NCBI GenBank assembly: GCA_022820665.1
Contig: JAJEFB010000029.1
Coordinates: 1-64,000, forward strand
Source of the DNA: Anaerolineae bacterium
Lineage (GTDB): Bacteria > Chloroflexota > Anaerolineae > Aggregatilineales > Phototrophicaceae
Direction of reading: 5' to 3'
Length of the DNA stretch: 64,000 nt
The notes under the pieces: generated by a model
What the model was told of the DNA's origin: nothing
The model's input: only the letters and a program-made list of their open reading frames with translations
Database searches by the model: none
In this document: piece by piece, positions 26,395 through 35,814 of the stretch
Position numbering within the stretch: the stretch's first letter is position 1
Layout of the letters: every line of letters starts with the position of its first letter
Position numbers and translations under genes: made by a program

Positions 26395-27911
26395 GGGTCA
26401 GTTTCCTCCTGTTGTCTTGGATGTCTCTGATACAACCAGGTGAAATGATGTAAAGGGTCCTTGCCGGGATGCGCGTAAGCGCCCTCGGTAAAGCGCCAGA
26501 TCCAGTTTCCGGCTGCTGCTCCCGGCGTATTCATGCGCGCGTCGGCTGCGAGACCCAGCAGATCTTGCATCGGCATGACAAATGCCTGCGCCGGGGAACG
26601 CATTCCCACCCGCGCCAATGTCCAGACAATATCATTAATATCGTGCCCAAGGTAATCTTTCACGAAGCTGCGGGCACTTTCGTCAACCTCGCTATCCCAC
26701 CAACCGCGCGTTGTATTGTTGTCGTGGGTGCCGGTGTAAACGATACAGTTTCGCGGATGGTTGTGCGGCAAGAAAGGATTGGCCGGATCACTAAAGGCGA
26801 ACTGCAGCACCTTCATGCCGGGCAAGCCGAAGTCGTCGCGCAGCTTCTCGACGCCCGGGGTGATTAGACCCAGATCTTCGGCGATGATCGGCAAGTCGCC
26901 AAGCGCCCTTTTCAAGGCATGAAAGAAGGAGGCGCCCGGTCCCGCTTTCCACTCGCCCTTAATCGCAGTTGCTTCGCTGGCGGGTATTTCCCAATAGGCT
27001 TCAAAGCCACGGAAATGATCGACGCGGATGAAGTCCACCAATCGCAACAGCATTTTGATACGATGAATCCACCATTGATAGCCCTCGGCAGCCATGACTT
27101 CCCAGCGATAGAGGGGATTACCCCAGCGCTGCCCGGTCGGGCTGAAGTAATCGGGCGGCACGCCGGCGACAACCGTTGGATTGCCCAGCCCGTCCAGGAA
27201 ATACTCGTGCTGATTCGCCCAAACATCGGCGCTGTCGTGGGCGACAAAGATCGGCAGATCTCCGATCAACAGTAAGCCTCTGCTGTTGGCGTATGCCTTG
27301 AGAGCATCCCATTGGCGAAAGAAAAGCCATTGCCGGAAGCGTTCCAAATTGATTTGATCGCCGCAACTCTTTTTTGCTTCCGCAAGCGCCTGTTTATCGC
27401 GGCGCAGGAGCGAGCGTTCCCACTCGATCCAGGGACGCAGCTTGTGCAGTCGCTTCAAAGCGGCGAATAGGGCGAAATCATCAAGCCAAGCGCTGTTCTC
27501 GTTGACGAATGCTTCGTAATCATTGTTCAAGTGAGGACCCGCGCCCCCCGCGAAGTTATGCTGCGCCAGCGCGAGCTTCTGGTTGTGGTAGGGAATGATC
27601 CAGCCGAAATCGACGCGTTCCCGGGGGAAGGGCGGAACATCCGCCAGATCGCCTTTCTCTAGCAGGCCATCCTCGACGAGCTTGTCCAGACTTATCAGAT
27701 TGGGATTGCCAGCGAATGCGGACAGCGTTTGATAGGGAGAGTCCCCATAACTGGTGGGTCCGAGGGGGAGCACTTGCCAGATCGATTGCCCTTGCGCTTC
27801 CAGCCAGTCTACAAAACGATAAGCCGAGTCGCCCAGATCTCCAATGCCGTAATTGCCCGGCAGGGAGGTGGGGTGGAGCAAGATGCCGCTAGAACGAGGA
27901 AGCGAGATCAT
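26391..27911 (-). CDS. malQ: 4-alpha-glucanotransferase
   Basis: Transfers glucan chains between maltodextrins (amylomaltase, GH77). The 506-aa protein opens with SSGILLHPTSLPGNYGIGDLG and QVLPLGPTSYGDSPYQ, as GH77 enzymes do. The catalytic RVDHFRGFEAYW holds the nucleophile Asp, IIAEDLG the acid Glu and YTGTHDNNTTRGW the third acid. Length is typical for the bacterial short form. No clear ribosome binding site precedes the ATG. It is first in a two-gene operon with the GH13 enzyme. Confidence 0.96.
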   Translation of the reverse strand: MISLPRSSGILLHPTSLPGNYGIGDLGDSAYRFVDWLEAQGQSIWQVLPLGPTSYGDSPYQTLSAFAGNPNLISLDKLVEDGLLEKGDLADVPPFPRERVDFGWIIPYHNQKLALAQHNFAGGAGPHLNNDYEAFVNENSAWLDDFALFAALKRLHKLRPWIEWERSLLRRDKQALAEAKKSCGDQINLERFRQWLFFRQWDALKAYANSRGLLLIGDLPIFVAHDSADVWANQHEYFLDGLGNPTVVAGVPPDYFSPTGQRWGNPLYRWEVMAAEGYQWWIHRIKMLLRLVDFIRVDHFRGFEAYWEIPASEATAIKGEWKAGPGASFFHALKRALGDLPIIAEDLGLITPGVEKLRDDFGLPGMKVLQFAFSDPANPFLPHNHPRNCIVYTGTHDNNTTRGWWDSEVDESARSFVKDYLGHDINDIVWTLARVGMRSPAQAFVMPMQDLLGLAADARMNTPGAAAGNWIWRFTEGAYAHPGKDPLHHFTWLYQRHPRQQEETDP

Positions 27912-28127
27912 AGAGAATAGCCCAGGAAGAGAAGTGGCGCTTCAGTCAGTCACGGCATAGTAATTTAGAATGAGGGCAGACGCAATGATTATCGTCGCCT
28001 CTCCGCGCTCGTCAGTTCTTCGGAAGCTGCGACAATTGGAAATCTTGCTGCCGACGCGTTGCAAGCGAATTCGTTCTGATAACGGGCGTAAAGCTGTTTG
28101 ACATCAGATTTCGGATTATGCGCGTTC

Positions 28128-29456
28128 TCACTGGCTACGCAGCATGTCCGTAACCGCGTCTACAAGGTCAGATGTCGAGAGCCTTCGCTCTTCACCGTCA
28201 CTTAGTCGACGAAGCTTGACCAGCCCGGCGGCAATTTCATCGGGACCCGCTATGGCGACGATGGGAATGCCCTTTTTGTCGGCATAGCTGAACTGCCGAC
28301 CCAGTTTGCGCGGCTCGAAGTAGAGTTCGGTGTTGATCCCGGCGTCGCGCAATTGACTGGCGACTTTCATGGATGACATTCTTGTCTCTCGGCTGAAGAC
28401 AGCCACCAGCACCTGAACCAGCGTGCCACCCAGCTGCGCGGGATACAGATCAAGTTCATCCATCAAATCAATGATACGCTCGATACCAAATGAGGTGCCG
28501 GTTGTGGGCAGACTTTGTTTGCGGAACATGCCGACCAGTTCATCGTAACGTCCCCCGCCGGTGACGCTGCCCAGGTTTGGCTGAGAAATTACGGTCTCGA
28601 AAATGGGACCGGTATAATAGCCGAGCCCGCGCACCATAGTGAAATCGAAGTCGTAGCATCTCGTCGGGATGCCGGAATCGGACAAGAGATTTGCCAGCCC
28701 GCGCAGATCGTCCAGCCCATTGTCGCCATCGCCGATCGCGTTCGAGATGAAGTCCAGGTTACCGCTACCAGGTTCGTACGCTTGCAGTAGATCCATCATC
28801 CGGCTGACGGCGTCGGGATGGACTTCGCGTTCGATCAGTTCTTGACGCACGCCGTCGGCGCCTATCTTGTCGAATTTGTCTACGCTGCGATATAGATCCG
28901 GCAACTGCGCATCCGGCAAGCCAGAAAATTCTCCAATGGCTACCAGCAGTTTGCGGTGATTGATTTTGATGATGAATTGCGGGAACTTCAAGCGATCCAA
29001 GATGCGGTGCATCATCGTCACGATTTCGGCGTCAGCCTCTATGCCGGCGACGCCGACGATATCCGCGTCACATTGATAGAATTCGCGATAGCGCCCTCTT
29101 TGCGGTCGTTCTCCACGGAATACCGGCGCGATATGATAGCGTTTGAAAGGAAAGCTCAGTTCGCTTTCGTATTGGGCTACGACTCGCGCCAGGGGAACAG
29201 TCAAATCGTAGCGCATCGCAAGCGGGTCCCTACTGCTGCGCCCGTGCTGCGCGCTGAAAATCAGTTTTTCCGCATCTTCACCGTACTTGCCGAATAATGT
29301 CTCGCGCAATTCGAGGATGGGTGTATCGAGCGGCTCGAATCCAAAGAGATGAAATACATCGGTGATGGCGTCAATGACATATTTACGACGCAACATCGTC
29401 TTCGGCAAAAAATCACGGAATCCCTTTGGCGTTCGGGGATTGATGGTTTTACTCAT
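28128..29456 (-). CDS. hisS: Histidyl-tRNA synthetase
   Basis: Charges tRNA-His. The 442-aa class II synthetase has PKGFRDFLP at the N terminus, motif 2 with RYDLTVPLARVV and FPFKRYHIAPVFRGERPQRGRYREF, the histidine-A-type RGLGYYTGPIFE (about residue 270), the motif 3 GTSFGIERI segment and a C-terminal anticodon-binding domain. The ATG at 29456 has an AGAGGG ribosome binding site. It follows the DinB gene on the same strand, but a terminator lies between them. Confidence 0.97.
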   Translation of the reverse strand: MSKTINPRTPKGFRDFLPKTMLRRKYVIDAITDVFHLFGFEPLDTPILELRETLFGKYGEDAEKLIFSAQHGRSSRDPLAMRYDLTVPLARVVAQYESELSFPFKRYHIAPVFRGERPQRGRYREFYQCDADIVGVAGIEADAEIVTMMHRILDRLKFPQFIIKINHRKLLVAIGEFSGLPDAQLPDLYRSVDKFDKIGADGVRQELIEREVHPDAVSRMMDLLQAYEPGSGNLDFISNAIGDGDNGLDDLRGLANLLSDSGIPTRCYDFDFTMVRGLGYYTGPIFETVISQPNLGSVTGGGRYDELVGMFRKQSLPTTGTSFGIERIIDLMDELDLYPAQLGGTLVQVLVAVFSRETRMSSMKVASQLRDAGINTELYFEPRKLGRQFSYADKKGIPIVAIAGPDEIAAGLVKLRRLSDGEERRLSTSDLVDAVTDMLRSQ

Positions 29457-29546
29457 CGGCGCCCTCTTGTCGCGAATCGGTCAACGCAGCAAAAAACGTC
29501 AGACTTCTCCTCTGCTTTGGGAAGGATAAAGCTGTTGCGCGAATGC

Positions 29547-29580
29547 GAAAAGGGGCGACTCAATTGTCCGCCCCCTTTAA
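29547..29580. terminator. Predicted terminator between the DinB gene and hisS
   Basis: AAAAGGGGCG (29548-29557) pairs with CGCCCCCTTT (29569-29578) around a short loop. On the minus strand the hairpin ends in CGCCCCTTTT after the DinB gene. It is nearly symmetrical and could work in both directions. Confidence 0.65.
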
Positions 29581-29583
29581 TAC

Positions 29584-29603
29584 TTGCCGCGTATACGCGG
29601 CAA
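29584..29603. repeat. Perfect 20-bp palindrome
   Basis: TTGCCGCGTA followed directly by its complement TACGCGGCAA, with no spacer, in the DinB-hisS interval. It could be an operator, or part of the terminator region. Confidence 0.55.
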
Positions 29604-29613
29604 TCTGGCGTTT

Positions 29614-30207
29614 CTATGCCATGGACCTCGCGGCTAGCGCCTGCTGCTTGACTTCTTCGATTTGACCATAATGACCGACCTCGTGCGAAAGTCCAAAAAG
29701 GAAGGCGGCCGGCGCATTCATGTTGCCAAATCGCGCGGCAAACCGCTCTGAAACGACGCGATGCACATCAAGAAAGGGTGAATCGGGCCAGGTCTCGAGA
29801 TAGGCGTTGCGCATGCGCCGGCTTTCCTCGAGCCGCTCACGGACTTTGGAGACTGTTGTCATATCGCGCCAGGGCGTCTCGTAACGCGGTCGTTCGGAAG
29901 CGGCCACGCCACGAGCCAGCAGAGAGCTAAACGCCGCCGCTTCTTCGGTGCTGGCGGTGACGTGCGCAATGAGATGTCCGAAAGTCCAGCCGATTCTCTC
30001 TTCGCCATCTACCGCATAGGGATCATCGGCTTCCGGATCTTCGGGGGTGTTTACGATATCAGCGTCGGTCAGTCCGTCCAGCAGCGAGAGCAAGAAATCA
30101 ATACTTTTGTCGCTTAATTCGCGCAGCGCCGCTGCGCCGATTTTTTCACGCTCCGCGTAGTCGAGGTAAGTTATTTCACCGTTTTGCATCGGTGCAAAAT
30201 CTATCAT
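29614..30207 (-). CDS. DinB-family protein
   Basis: The 197-aa four-helix-bundle protein has the DinB-type metal-site pattern: FGHLIAHVTASTEE (first His) and FGLSHEVGHYGQIEEVKQQ (HxxxH near the C terminus). DinB-family proteins often act in thiol or metal-dependent transfer reactions, but this one's substrate is unknown. The ATG at 30207 has GGGAG 8 nt upstream; an in-frame start at 30243 adds 12 unlikely residues. A terminator follows. Confidence 0.85.
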   Translation of the reverse strand: MIDFAPMQNGEITYLDYAEREKIGAAALRELSDKSIDFLLSLLDGLTDADIVNTPEDPEADDPYAVDGEERIGWTFGHLIAHVTASTEEAAAFSSLLARGVAASERPRYETPWRDMTTVSKVRERLEESRRMRNAYLETWPDSPFLDVHRVVSERFAARFGNMNAPAAFLFGLSHEVGHYGQIEEVKQQALAARSMA

Positions 30208-30452
30208 TGCGCATACTCCCGTGATAGTTGTGCCGAAGCCCATTCACATTATGGATGATCTTAAGGTTATCAAACTTACTTGCCCCCAGGGCAATCGCAT
30301 CAAATTATTTCTTGGTCCCGTTACAGCGCGGGGCGCGCAGGTCGCGTAGACACCCGCTAAGCCGCCGACACAAAGTTTTTTGTTTGCCAGCGAAGTTTTC
30401 ATGCAGTCAGAATGAAGCTACTCCCAACGAGCATTTGTTTTCAGTTTGTTTT

Positions 30453-30531
30453 TTGTCCGACTTTGTCCGTTTCGGACAATGAAATATATTTTTCGGACAA
30501 TAGACGCGGTTTTGCGTCCGAAACGGACAAA
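30453..30531. repeat. Cluster of five TTGTCCG/CGGACAA boxes with nested palindromes
   Basis: TTGTCCG at 30453-30459 and 30463-30469; CGGACAA at 30473-30479, 30494-30500 and 30524-30530. A perfect 16-bp inverted repeat joins 30462-30477 and 30516-30531, and the left arm itself is a palindrome TTGTCCG-TTT-CGGACAA. It lies inside the 706-bp element. It could be an operator or a foldback recognition site. Confidence 0.7.
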
Positions 30532-30648
30532 ACGCAGGCGGTTGAGGGTATGAATTTGGTTTGCCGGCGCGCCCGCCGCCATAAAGTCGGCTTCTGCCCC
30601 TGACATGCCTCTGAACTTCCCCTGGCTGCTCCGCTAAATTCCGCAAGT

Positions 30649-30669
30649 GTATAGATACCGTATAGATAC
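30649..30669. repeat. Tandem GTATAGATAC repeat
   Basis: Two direct copies of GTATAGATAC (30649-30658 and 30660-30669) separated by one base. Each is nearly palindromic. Inside the 706-bp element. Confidence 0.6.
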
Positions 30670-31097
30670 AGTCTGTTTTTTCGGAGGGTATTTTTTTGAG
30701 TCAGGCGGTGAAGGCGGGAACAGGCGGAGGGCATCGGCTGGGAACCGAGATTGAGAGCTTGCGGTAATTGATCCATAGAGGGAGCATATCATCATTTTGA
30801 GCAGAAATAAAGAACAAATGTTCGCGGTTTTCGAGATTGCCGAAAAGCGATTTTGGGGGCGCCTCGCAAGGTCGTGTAGACACAGCCCGCCTAGATCCAC
30901 CAAGCCTTCGACACTGACCGCCGATACTGAGCTGCGGGGAAAGATCCAGGGCGGGGATGGAAAGGCAATTGTTTTTTAATGCGATTACTCTGTACTTGTC
31001 CCTCCATCTGGTTGGTGAAAGATACCTGCGATGGTAAACTGAATTCGGTCGTTGCTGGCGCGCAGGCTCATATCATTGATGAAACGGAAACTTGTGC

Positions 31098-33119
31098 ATG
31101 TTGACAGATGTTGAGAAACTGCTTTTTGTCCTTTTGGCGGCATTGTCCATTGGCGCGGCTTACTCCGGATTCGCTGAAATGGCGGGCATCATTAGACGCG
31201 GTCGGGGTCAACTGCAACTTGACGGACTGTGGCGGCGGACGTTGCGCGCGCTGGCTATTTACCTGTTTCAGCGGACGACGTTAAGGACTCGACGAGCAAC
31301 GGGCCTCTTTCATTGGGGCATCGTCTTGGGCTTCAGCTACTACTTTCTTGTCAACGTTGTGGACCTGGCGATTGGCTTCGCGCCGGACTTTGAGTTGACG
31401 TTGTCTGGTTGGGGAGCCTGGTTCGACCTGTTTCGTTTGCTGGGGGACGTCTTGAGCATTGTGGTGCTTTTGGGAATCTGCTATTTCATCGTCCGTCGGT
31501 TCTATTTGCCGAGCAGGCGCGCGCTAGATTTCAAGGACAATATCTTGCTTCATCCCAGCGCGCGCGATGGCGCTATAAATCGCGATTCCCTAATTGTCGC
31601 GGCATTCATTCTGCTGCATGTCGGCGCGCGTTTTCTTGGCGAATCCATAGCGGTGGCGCAACACGGTCACGATCCTTTCATGCCCTTTGCTTCGGCGGTT
31701 GCGCCACTTTGGCGAAATCTGAATGTCGACTCGATGGAAGCATTGCGGCACCTTTGGTGGTGGATCGCCTTGGGCGGCATTCTGGTATTCTTGCCATATT
31801 TTCCGTCAACAAAGCATGCGCATCTTTTCATGGCGCCGCTTAATTTCTTGACTCGACCTGCGCGCAGTTCACCTGGAGAGCTGGAACCGCTTGACTTTGA
31901 AGATGACGCGATCGAACAGTTTGGCGCGGCTCGACTGGAAGACCTGCATCAGACGCATATCTTCGATGGTTTCGCCTGCATCATGTGCAATAGATGCCAA
32001 GACGTTTGCCCGGCTTATGCGACCGGCAAGGAACTGTCGCCGGCCGCGCTTGAAGTCAATAAGCGCTTCCATATCAAGGACAATTGGGAGTCACTTGCAA
32101 ACGGCAAAGAATCTGACTGGACTTTGGGTGGCTCGCTCTTAAGTGAATCAGCGCTTTGGGCATGTACAGCTTGTGGCGCCTGCGTCGACATTTGCCCGGT
32201 CGGCAACGAGCCAATGTTCGACATAATGGACATTCGGCGCGACGCTGTGCTCATGCAGAGCGAGTTTCCCAACGAGTTGCTGGGCGCCTTCAACGGTATG
32301 GAACGGCAAGGGAATCCCTGGCAAATAGCCGAATCTCGCCTCGGCTGGACGCAGGGACTGGCGTTTCCGGTTCCAACGGTAGAAGAGAATCCTGATTTTG
32401 AAATCTTGTATTGGACGGGTTGCGCAGTTAGCTACGATCCCAGAGCCCAGCAAACGGCTCGGGCGCTGGTGAAAGTCTTGCACGCCGCCGGTGTCAACTT
32501 CGCAATCCTTGGCGAGCAAGAGCGCTGCACGGGGGACGTCGCGCGGCGCGCCGGCAATGAATACTTGTATTATGAATTGGCGAGCGCCAATGTCGAAACG
32601 CTAAATGACTTGTCGCCCAAGAGGATTGTGGTCACCTGCCCTCATTGTTTGCACAATATCGGCAAGGAATATCATCAGTTTGGCCGATCATTCGAGGTTG
32701 TTCATCACAGTGAGTTGATCGACGAGTTAATCGGTTCGGGTCAATTGCCGGTTGCGGCCAAGGCTTCGCGCTGGAGCAACGTCACCTTTCACGATCCCTG
32801 CTATCTGGGTCGTCACAACGATGTTTTCGACCCGCCGCGCGATGCTTTGGGAGCGGTGGGTGTTGGCATCACAGAAATGTCGCGCAATCGCAGAAACTCA
32901 TTTTGCTGCGGCGCGGGCGGCGCGCAATTCTGGAAGGAAGAAGAACCCGGCGAAAAGAAAGTCAGTGTTGAGCGCATTCAAGAAGCGAAAGCGACTGGCG
33001 CAGAGGCTATTGCAGTCGCCTGTCCTTTTTGCATGCGCATGTTTGAGGACGCCAGCAAAGAACTTGGAGAGGAAACCGGCGTGGTGGATATCGCTGAGAT
33101 CGTCGCCGACAGATTATGA
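31098..33119 (+). CDS. Membrane-anchored Fe-S oxidoreductase (HdrD/GlpC-like) with NarI-like domain
   Basis: The 673-aa electron carrier has about five membrane helices at the N terminus (residues 5-230), which resemble a b-type/NarI quinone-reactive domain. Two 4Fe-4S motifs follow: CIMCNRCQDVCP near 291 and CTACGACVDICP near 352. Then come two CCG-type cysteine domains: the first with TGCAVSYDP and ERCTGDVARRAGNEY, the second with HDPCYLGRHNDVF and SFCCGAGGA. Such proteins usually pass electrons between soluble carriers (ETF, lactate or acyl-CoA oxidases) and the quinone pool. No ETF gene is adjacent, so the partner is unknown. The ATG at 31098 is preferred; TTG at 31092 is in frame. Confidence 0.87.
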   Translation: MLTDVEKLLFVLLAALSIGAAYSGFAEMAGIIRRGRGQLQLDGLWRRTLRALAIYLFQRTTLRTRRATGLFHWGIVLGFSYYFLVNVVDLAIGFAPDFELTLSGWGAWFDLFRLLGDVLSIVVLLGICYFIVRRFYLPSRRALDFKDNILLHPSARDGAINRDSLIVAAFILLHVGARFLGESIAVAQHGHDPFMPFASAVAPLWRNLNVDSMEALRHLWWWIALGGILVFLPYFPSTKHAHLFMAPLNFLTRPARSSPGELEPLDFEDDAIEQFGAARLEDLHQTHIFDGFACIMCNRCQDVCPAYATGKELSPAALEVNKRFHIKDNWESLANGKESDWTLGGSLLSESALWACTACGACVDICPVGNEPMFDIMDIRRDAVLMQSEFPNELLGAFNGMERQGNPWQIAESRLGWTQGLAFPVPTVEENPDFEILYWTGCAVSYDPRAQQTARALVKVLHAAGVNFAILGEQERCTGDVARRAGNEYLYYELASANVETLNDLSPKRIVVTCPHCLHNIGKEYHQFGRSFEVVHHSELIDELIGSGQLPVAAKASRWSNVTFHDPCYLGRHNDVFDPPRDALGAVGVGITEMSRNRRNSFCCGAGGAQFWKEEEPGEKKVSVERIQEAKATGAEAIAVACPFCMRMFEDASKELGEETGVVDIAEIVADRL

Positions 33120-33191
33120 GTTTCGCTTGCCAAGTCGAAGCAAAGCGCTTTGTGAACCTATCTATCAAGAGCCCCTCGGCTAGCGGAGAGC

Positions 33192-33785
33192 GTGAACTTG
33201 GCTTTCGACTTTGAAGAGGTTCCGGTACTGGAAACCGAGCGGCTTCGCTTACGGCGCATTCTCCCCAGCGACTTGGCCGCCTGGGCGGAGATCTGGCAGT
33301 GCGCCAAGGTGAGGCAATACTTGCTTGAATTTGAAGGGGTCCCCGATGATTCGGCGGTATGGTCTATCATGGAATGGGCGGAGCGCATTTTTAAGCGGAA
33401 GACGGGCATTCGCTGGGCGATCACGCTCAAACCGAATAATCGCATGATAGGCTCATGCGGTTTCCATTTGTACGATGCAGGCAACAAGCGGCTGGAAATC
33501 GGCTACGAGTTGCATAAGGCTTACTGGCGCAGGGGAATCATGACCGAGGCGGTTGCTGAAGTTTTGCGCTTCTGTTTTGATTGCCTGAATGTTCATCGCG
33601 TCGAAGCCGATGTAACCGAAGGCAACGTCGCGTCGGCTGCCTTGTTGCGAAAGCTGGGTTTTGTCTTGGAAGGCCTTTGGCGCGAGCGCGTCTATTCGCG
33701 CGGCGCCTATCATGGCATGTGGCAATTTGGCCTTTTGGAACCGGAGTATCGGAAATGTACGGGCGCCGAATGCTTTGATTTCTAG
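33192..33785 (+). CDS. RimJ/RimL-type N-acetyltransferase
   Basis: The 197-aa GNAT protein has ETERLRLRRILPSDLAAWAEIW at the start, NRMIGSCGFHLYD, GYELHKAYWRRGIMTEA with the acetyl-CoA-binding R-R-G loop, and VEADVTEGNVASAALLRKLGF near the end, the family's usual strand. It should transfer acetyl groups to a protein N terminus or a small amine. GTG start at 33192 follows GGAG. It lies 71 nt upstream of the first glycosyltransferase of the tandem array. Confidence 0.9.
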   Translation: MNLAFDFEEVPVLETERLRLRRILPSDLAAWAEIWQCAKVRQYLLEFEGVPDDSAVWSIMEWAERIFKRKTGIRWAITLKPNNRMIGSCGFHLYDAGNKRLEIGYELHKAYWRRGIMTEAVAEVLRFCFDCLNVHRVEADVTEGNVASAALLRKLGFVLEGLWRERVYSRGAYHGMWQFGLLEPEYRKCTGAECFDF

Positions 33786-33856
33786 CACCGCTATTTTGAA
33801 TCGCAGATTGTTGACGGCGATTGTCGCTTTGTTGATTTGCCCATGGACAACATCGG

Positions 33857-35752
33857 ATGAGTTCCATGCGGGTCAGTGAGATCAAAGATCTCTTCGCCAT
33901 GACGCTGATCCTGCTGTTCGCATCTGTTATTGGGGGAATGGGTTTGAATGCCGACGTCATCTGGGCGGATGAGTTGTCTTCAGTGGCTCATATGGGGGCA
34001 TTCAATCCGCCACATTCGCCTCAACAGGTCCTGCAATCCATTCGCGAACACGCGCCCGACCATGTACCTCTATTTTATCTGCTGGGCGCAGGATGGTCTC
34101 GATTAGTAGGCTGGACGCCTTTGGCATTGCGTTACTTGTCTTTGTTGGTCGGCGTCGCAATGCTCGCATGGTTCTATAAATATACCCGTTACGCCGTTGA
34201 CAAACGCACTGCCCTGACAGCGGCCTTTCTCATGGCGAACAACGCCTTCGCGCTATTCTATTTTCACGAACTTCGTGGCTACACGCTTCTGCTGCTTCTC
34301 GTAGTCGTACATTCGTGCCTCTATTGGCGTTTCATTCAACAAGCGCGTCATTCATGGCTGTTATGGACACTATTTGCAGCATCAACCGCGGCCATGTTGT
34401 ATTCGCACGTGCTCGGGCTCATCGTGCTGGCCAGTTTAGGGGGTTCAAATCTACTGGTCGAACGCAAGTCACGTAAAACCGCCGCGGTACTCATTGGATG
34501 GGCTTTTGGATTCAGTCTGTTTTTGCCATATTTGAGTACAATGTTGTCAGAGGCATTGACTTGGGGCGAAACAAAGCGCGCAACGTCGGCTACTCTGTTA
34601 GCTGAGCCTCTAGTTGCCTTGCTTGCCAATGGGCTGGGTGTTTTGTTGATTCCATTGGCCATAAACCTTGCTTACCAATTGCGCTGTAAATATCATCGCT
34701 TTATCTCGAGACAATTGCTGCTGTCTGCTATTCTTGGCGCAATATTGGTGATAATAAGCTGGACCTTTGACCTGATAGCTGTGAACCGCATGCGCTACTT
34801 TCTGGTTTTGTGGATTCCAGCCATCATTCTCATCGCCTACAGTCTTACAGCGCTTACGCGGTCAAATGGCGTCATAGCCTTTATGGCCGTGATATGGGCT
34901 GTGGCTGGTATCCAGTTCGGGCAGTCCGGGCTGATCCAAGAATACGCGACAGTTGGCAAACGAACATGGCAGTATCCCCCGCTGCATAACTATGTTCAGT
35001 ATCTTCACAGAAAGGCGCGCACGAATGATTTCTTGGTTGGATTTACAGAGTCTCTTAGTTTAAACGAAAATAGAAGCAACTACGACTGGGGGATCTCAGA
35101 CTATTACTTTGACGCCCAGCTTGGCATCGACGGCGTATTTCTACACACGAACCTGAAGCGCTACCGTCTGGAGGAAGACGTCCGATCCATTCTTAAAGCG
35201 CGTCCTCTTATCTTACTTGCTCACGACCCGAGCGACGTGCCGCTGAACTACGTCGGAACGTTGGCGGTTGTCCAGGATGTCTTCGCGCCCTGTGATCTCT
35301 TGGTGGACGAGCCGACGCTATTGATTCGCAGATACGCGCATACAGTCATGGGATGCGATCACGAAGCCGCGCCGATTGAGTACGACAACGGCATCCGTGT
35401 TGTCGACCGGGCCCTGCGCTTTGATTCTGACGCGGAGCGAATAGACGCGCTTATCTGGTGGGATGTGCCGGATGATGCCATGTTGGACGAATACAACATT
35501 TCCTTACAAATCATCTCATCAGAAGGGAAGAATCTCCGGCAAACCGATCGTCACCTTTATAACAATGTCGTGCCATGGTCTGTGATCGATTTGTCGACGG
35601 AAAAGTTACCTGCCGATGACTACGCGCTTGTGTTGATCTTGTACAGACGTGATTCGGGGTCGAAAGTTGTCGGAGTGGATCAATCAACTGACGAATTCGG
35701 CAGTATACTTCCCTTACTGGGATTCACCAGGCGACTGGAAGATTCCAATTGA
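33857..35752 (+). CDS. GT-C glycosyltransferase, tandem copy 1 (subgroup A)
   Basis: First of seven paralogous membrane enzymes (631 aa). A GT39/PMT-like transferase that should use a polyprenyl-phosphate sugar. About nine to ten membrane helices span roughly residues 12-385. The first extracytoplasmic loop has the catalytic-type Asp38-Glu39 (IWADEL); the second has FHELRGYTL; the RMRYFLVLW helix follows near 310. The tail outside the membrane has SDYYFDAQLGIDG, Cys479 and Cys500 spaced as in all copies, and a beta-sandwich-like end (DRHLYNNVVPWSVIDL). Alternative start ATG at 33866. It shares LKRYRL and LAHDPSDVPLNY with copies 2 and 3. Sugar and acceptor are unknown. Confidence 0.88.
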   Translation: MSSMRVSEIKDLFAMTLILLFASVIGGMGLNADVIWADELSSVAHMGAFNPPHSPQQVLQSIREHAPDHVPLFYLLGAGWSRLVGWTPLALRYLSLLVGVAMLAWFYKYTRYAVDKRTALTAAFLMANNAFALFYFHELRGYTLLLLLVVVHSCLYWRFIQQARHSWLLWTLFAASTAAMLYSHVLGLIVLASLGGSNLLVERKSRKTAAVLIGWAFGFSLFLPYLSTMLSEALTWGETKRATSATLLAEPLVALLANGLGVLLIPLAINLAYQLRCKYHRFISRQLLLSAILGAILVIISWTFDLIAVNRMRYFLVLWIPAIILIAYSLTALTRSNGVIAFMAVIWAVAGIQFGQSGLIQEYATVGKRTWQYPPLHNYVQYLHRKARTNDFLVGFTESLSLNENRSNYDWGISDYYFDAQLGIDGVFLHTNLKRYRLEEDVRSILKARPLILLAHDPSDVPLNYVGTLAVVQDVFAPCDLLVDEPTLLIRRYAHTVMGCDHEAAPIEYDNGIRVVDRALRFDSDAERIDALIWWDVPDDAMLDEYNISLQIISSEGKNLRQTDRHLYNNVVPWSVIDLSTEKLPADDYALVLILYRRDSGSKVVGVDQSTDEFGSILPLLGFTRRLEDSN

Positions 35753-35814
35753 TTCGCGCTCTCCTGTGCTTGGATGTCCTTCTCTTGGTGAATTGATCCT
35801 GAAACTATAGACAG

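Larger units (their letters stand above)
30287..30992. mobile_element. 706-bp non-coding element with MITE-type ends
   Basis: Left end CAGGGCAATCGCATCAAATT (30287-30306) is nearly the same as the left ends of copies 3 and 4. The right end TTAATGCGATTACTCTG (30976-30992) is its near-complement. The flanks hold an imperfect direct repeat, TACTTGCCCC (30277-30286) and TACTTGTCCC (30993-31002), 9 of 10 matching. No convincing reading frame inside. The interior holds a CGGACAA cluster (30453-30531), the duplicated GTATAGATAC (30649-30669), and two GTAGACAC motifs shared with copy 4. It explains the 890-base stretch without a gene. Confidence 0.78.

Noticed and set aside
29470..29600. T-box riboswitch before hisS
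   Set aside because: The T-box consensus and specifier-stem pattern were not found; only a terminator and a palindrome are visible.
30453..30531. CRISPR array
   Set aside because: The CGGACAA heptamers are short and irregularly spaced in both orientations, with no unique spacers and no cas genes.
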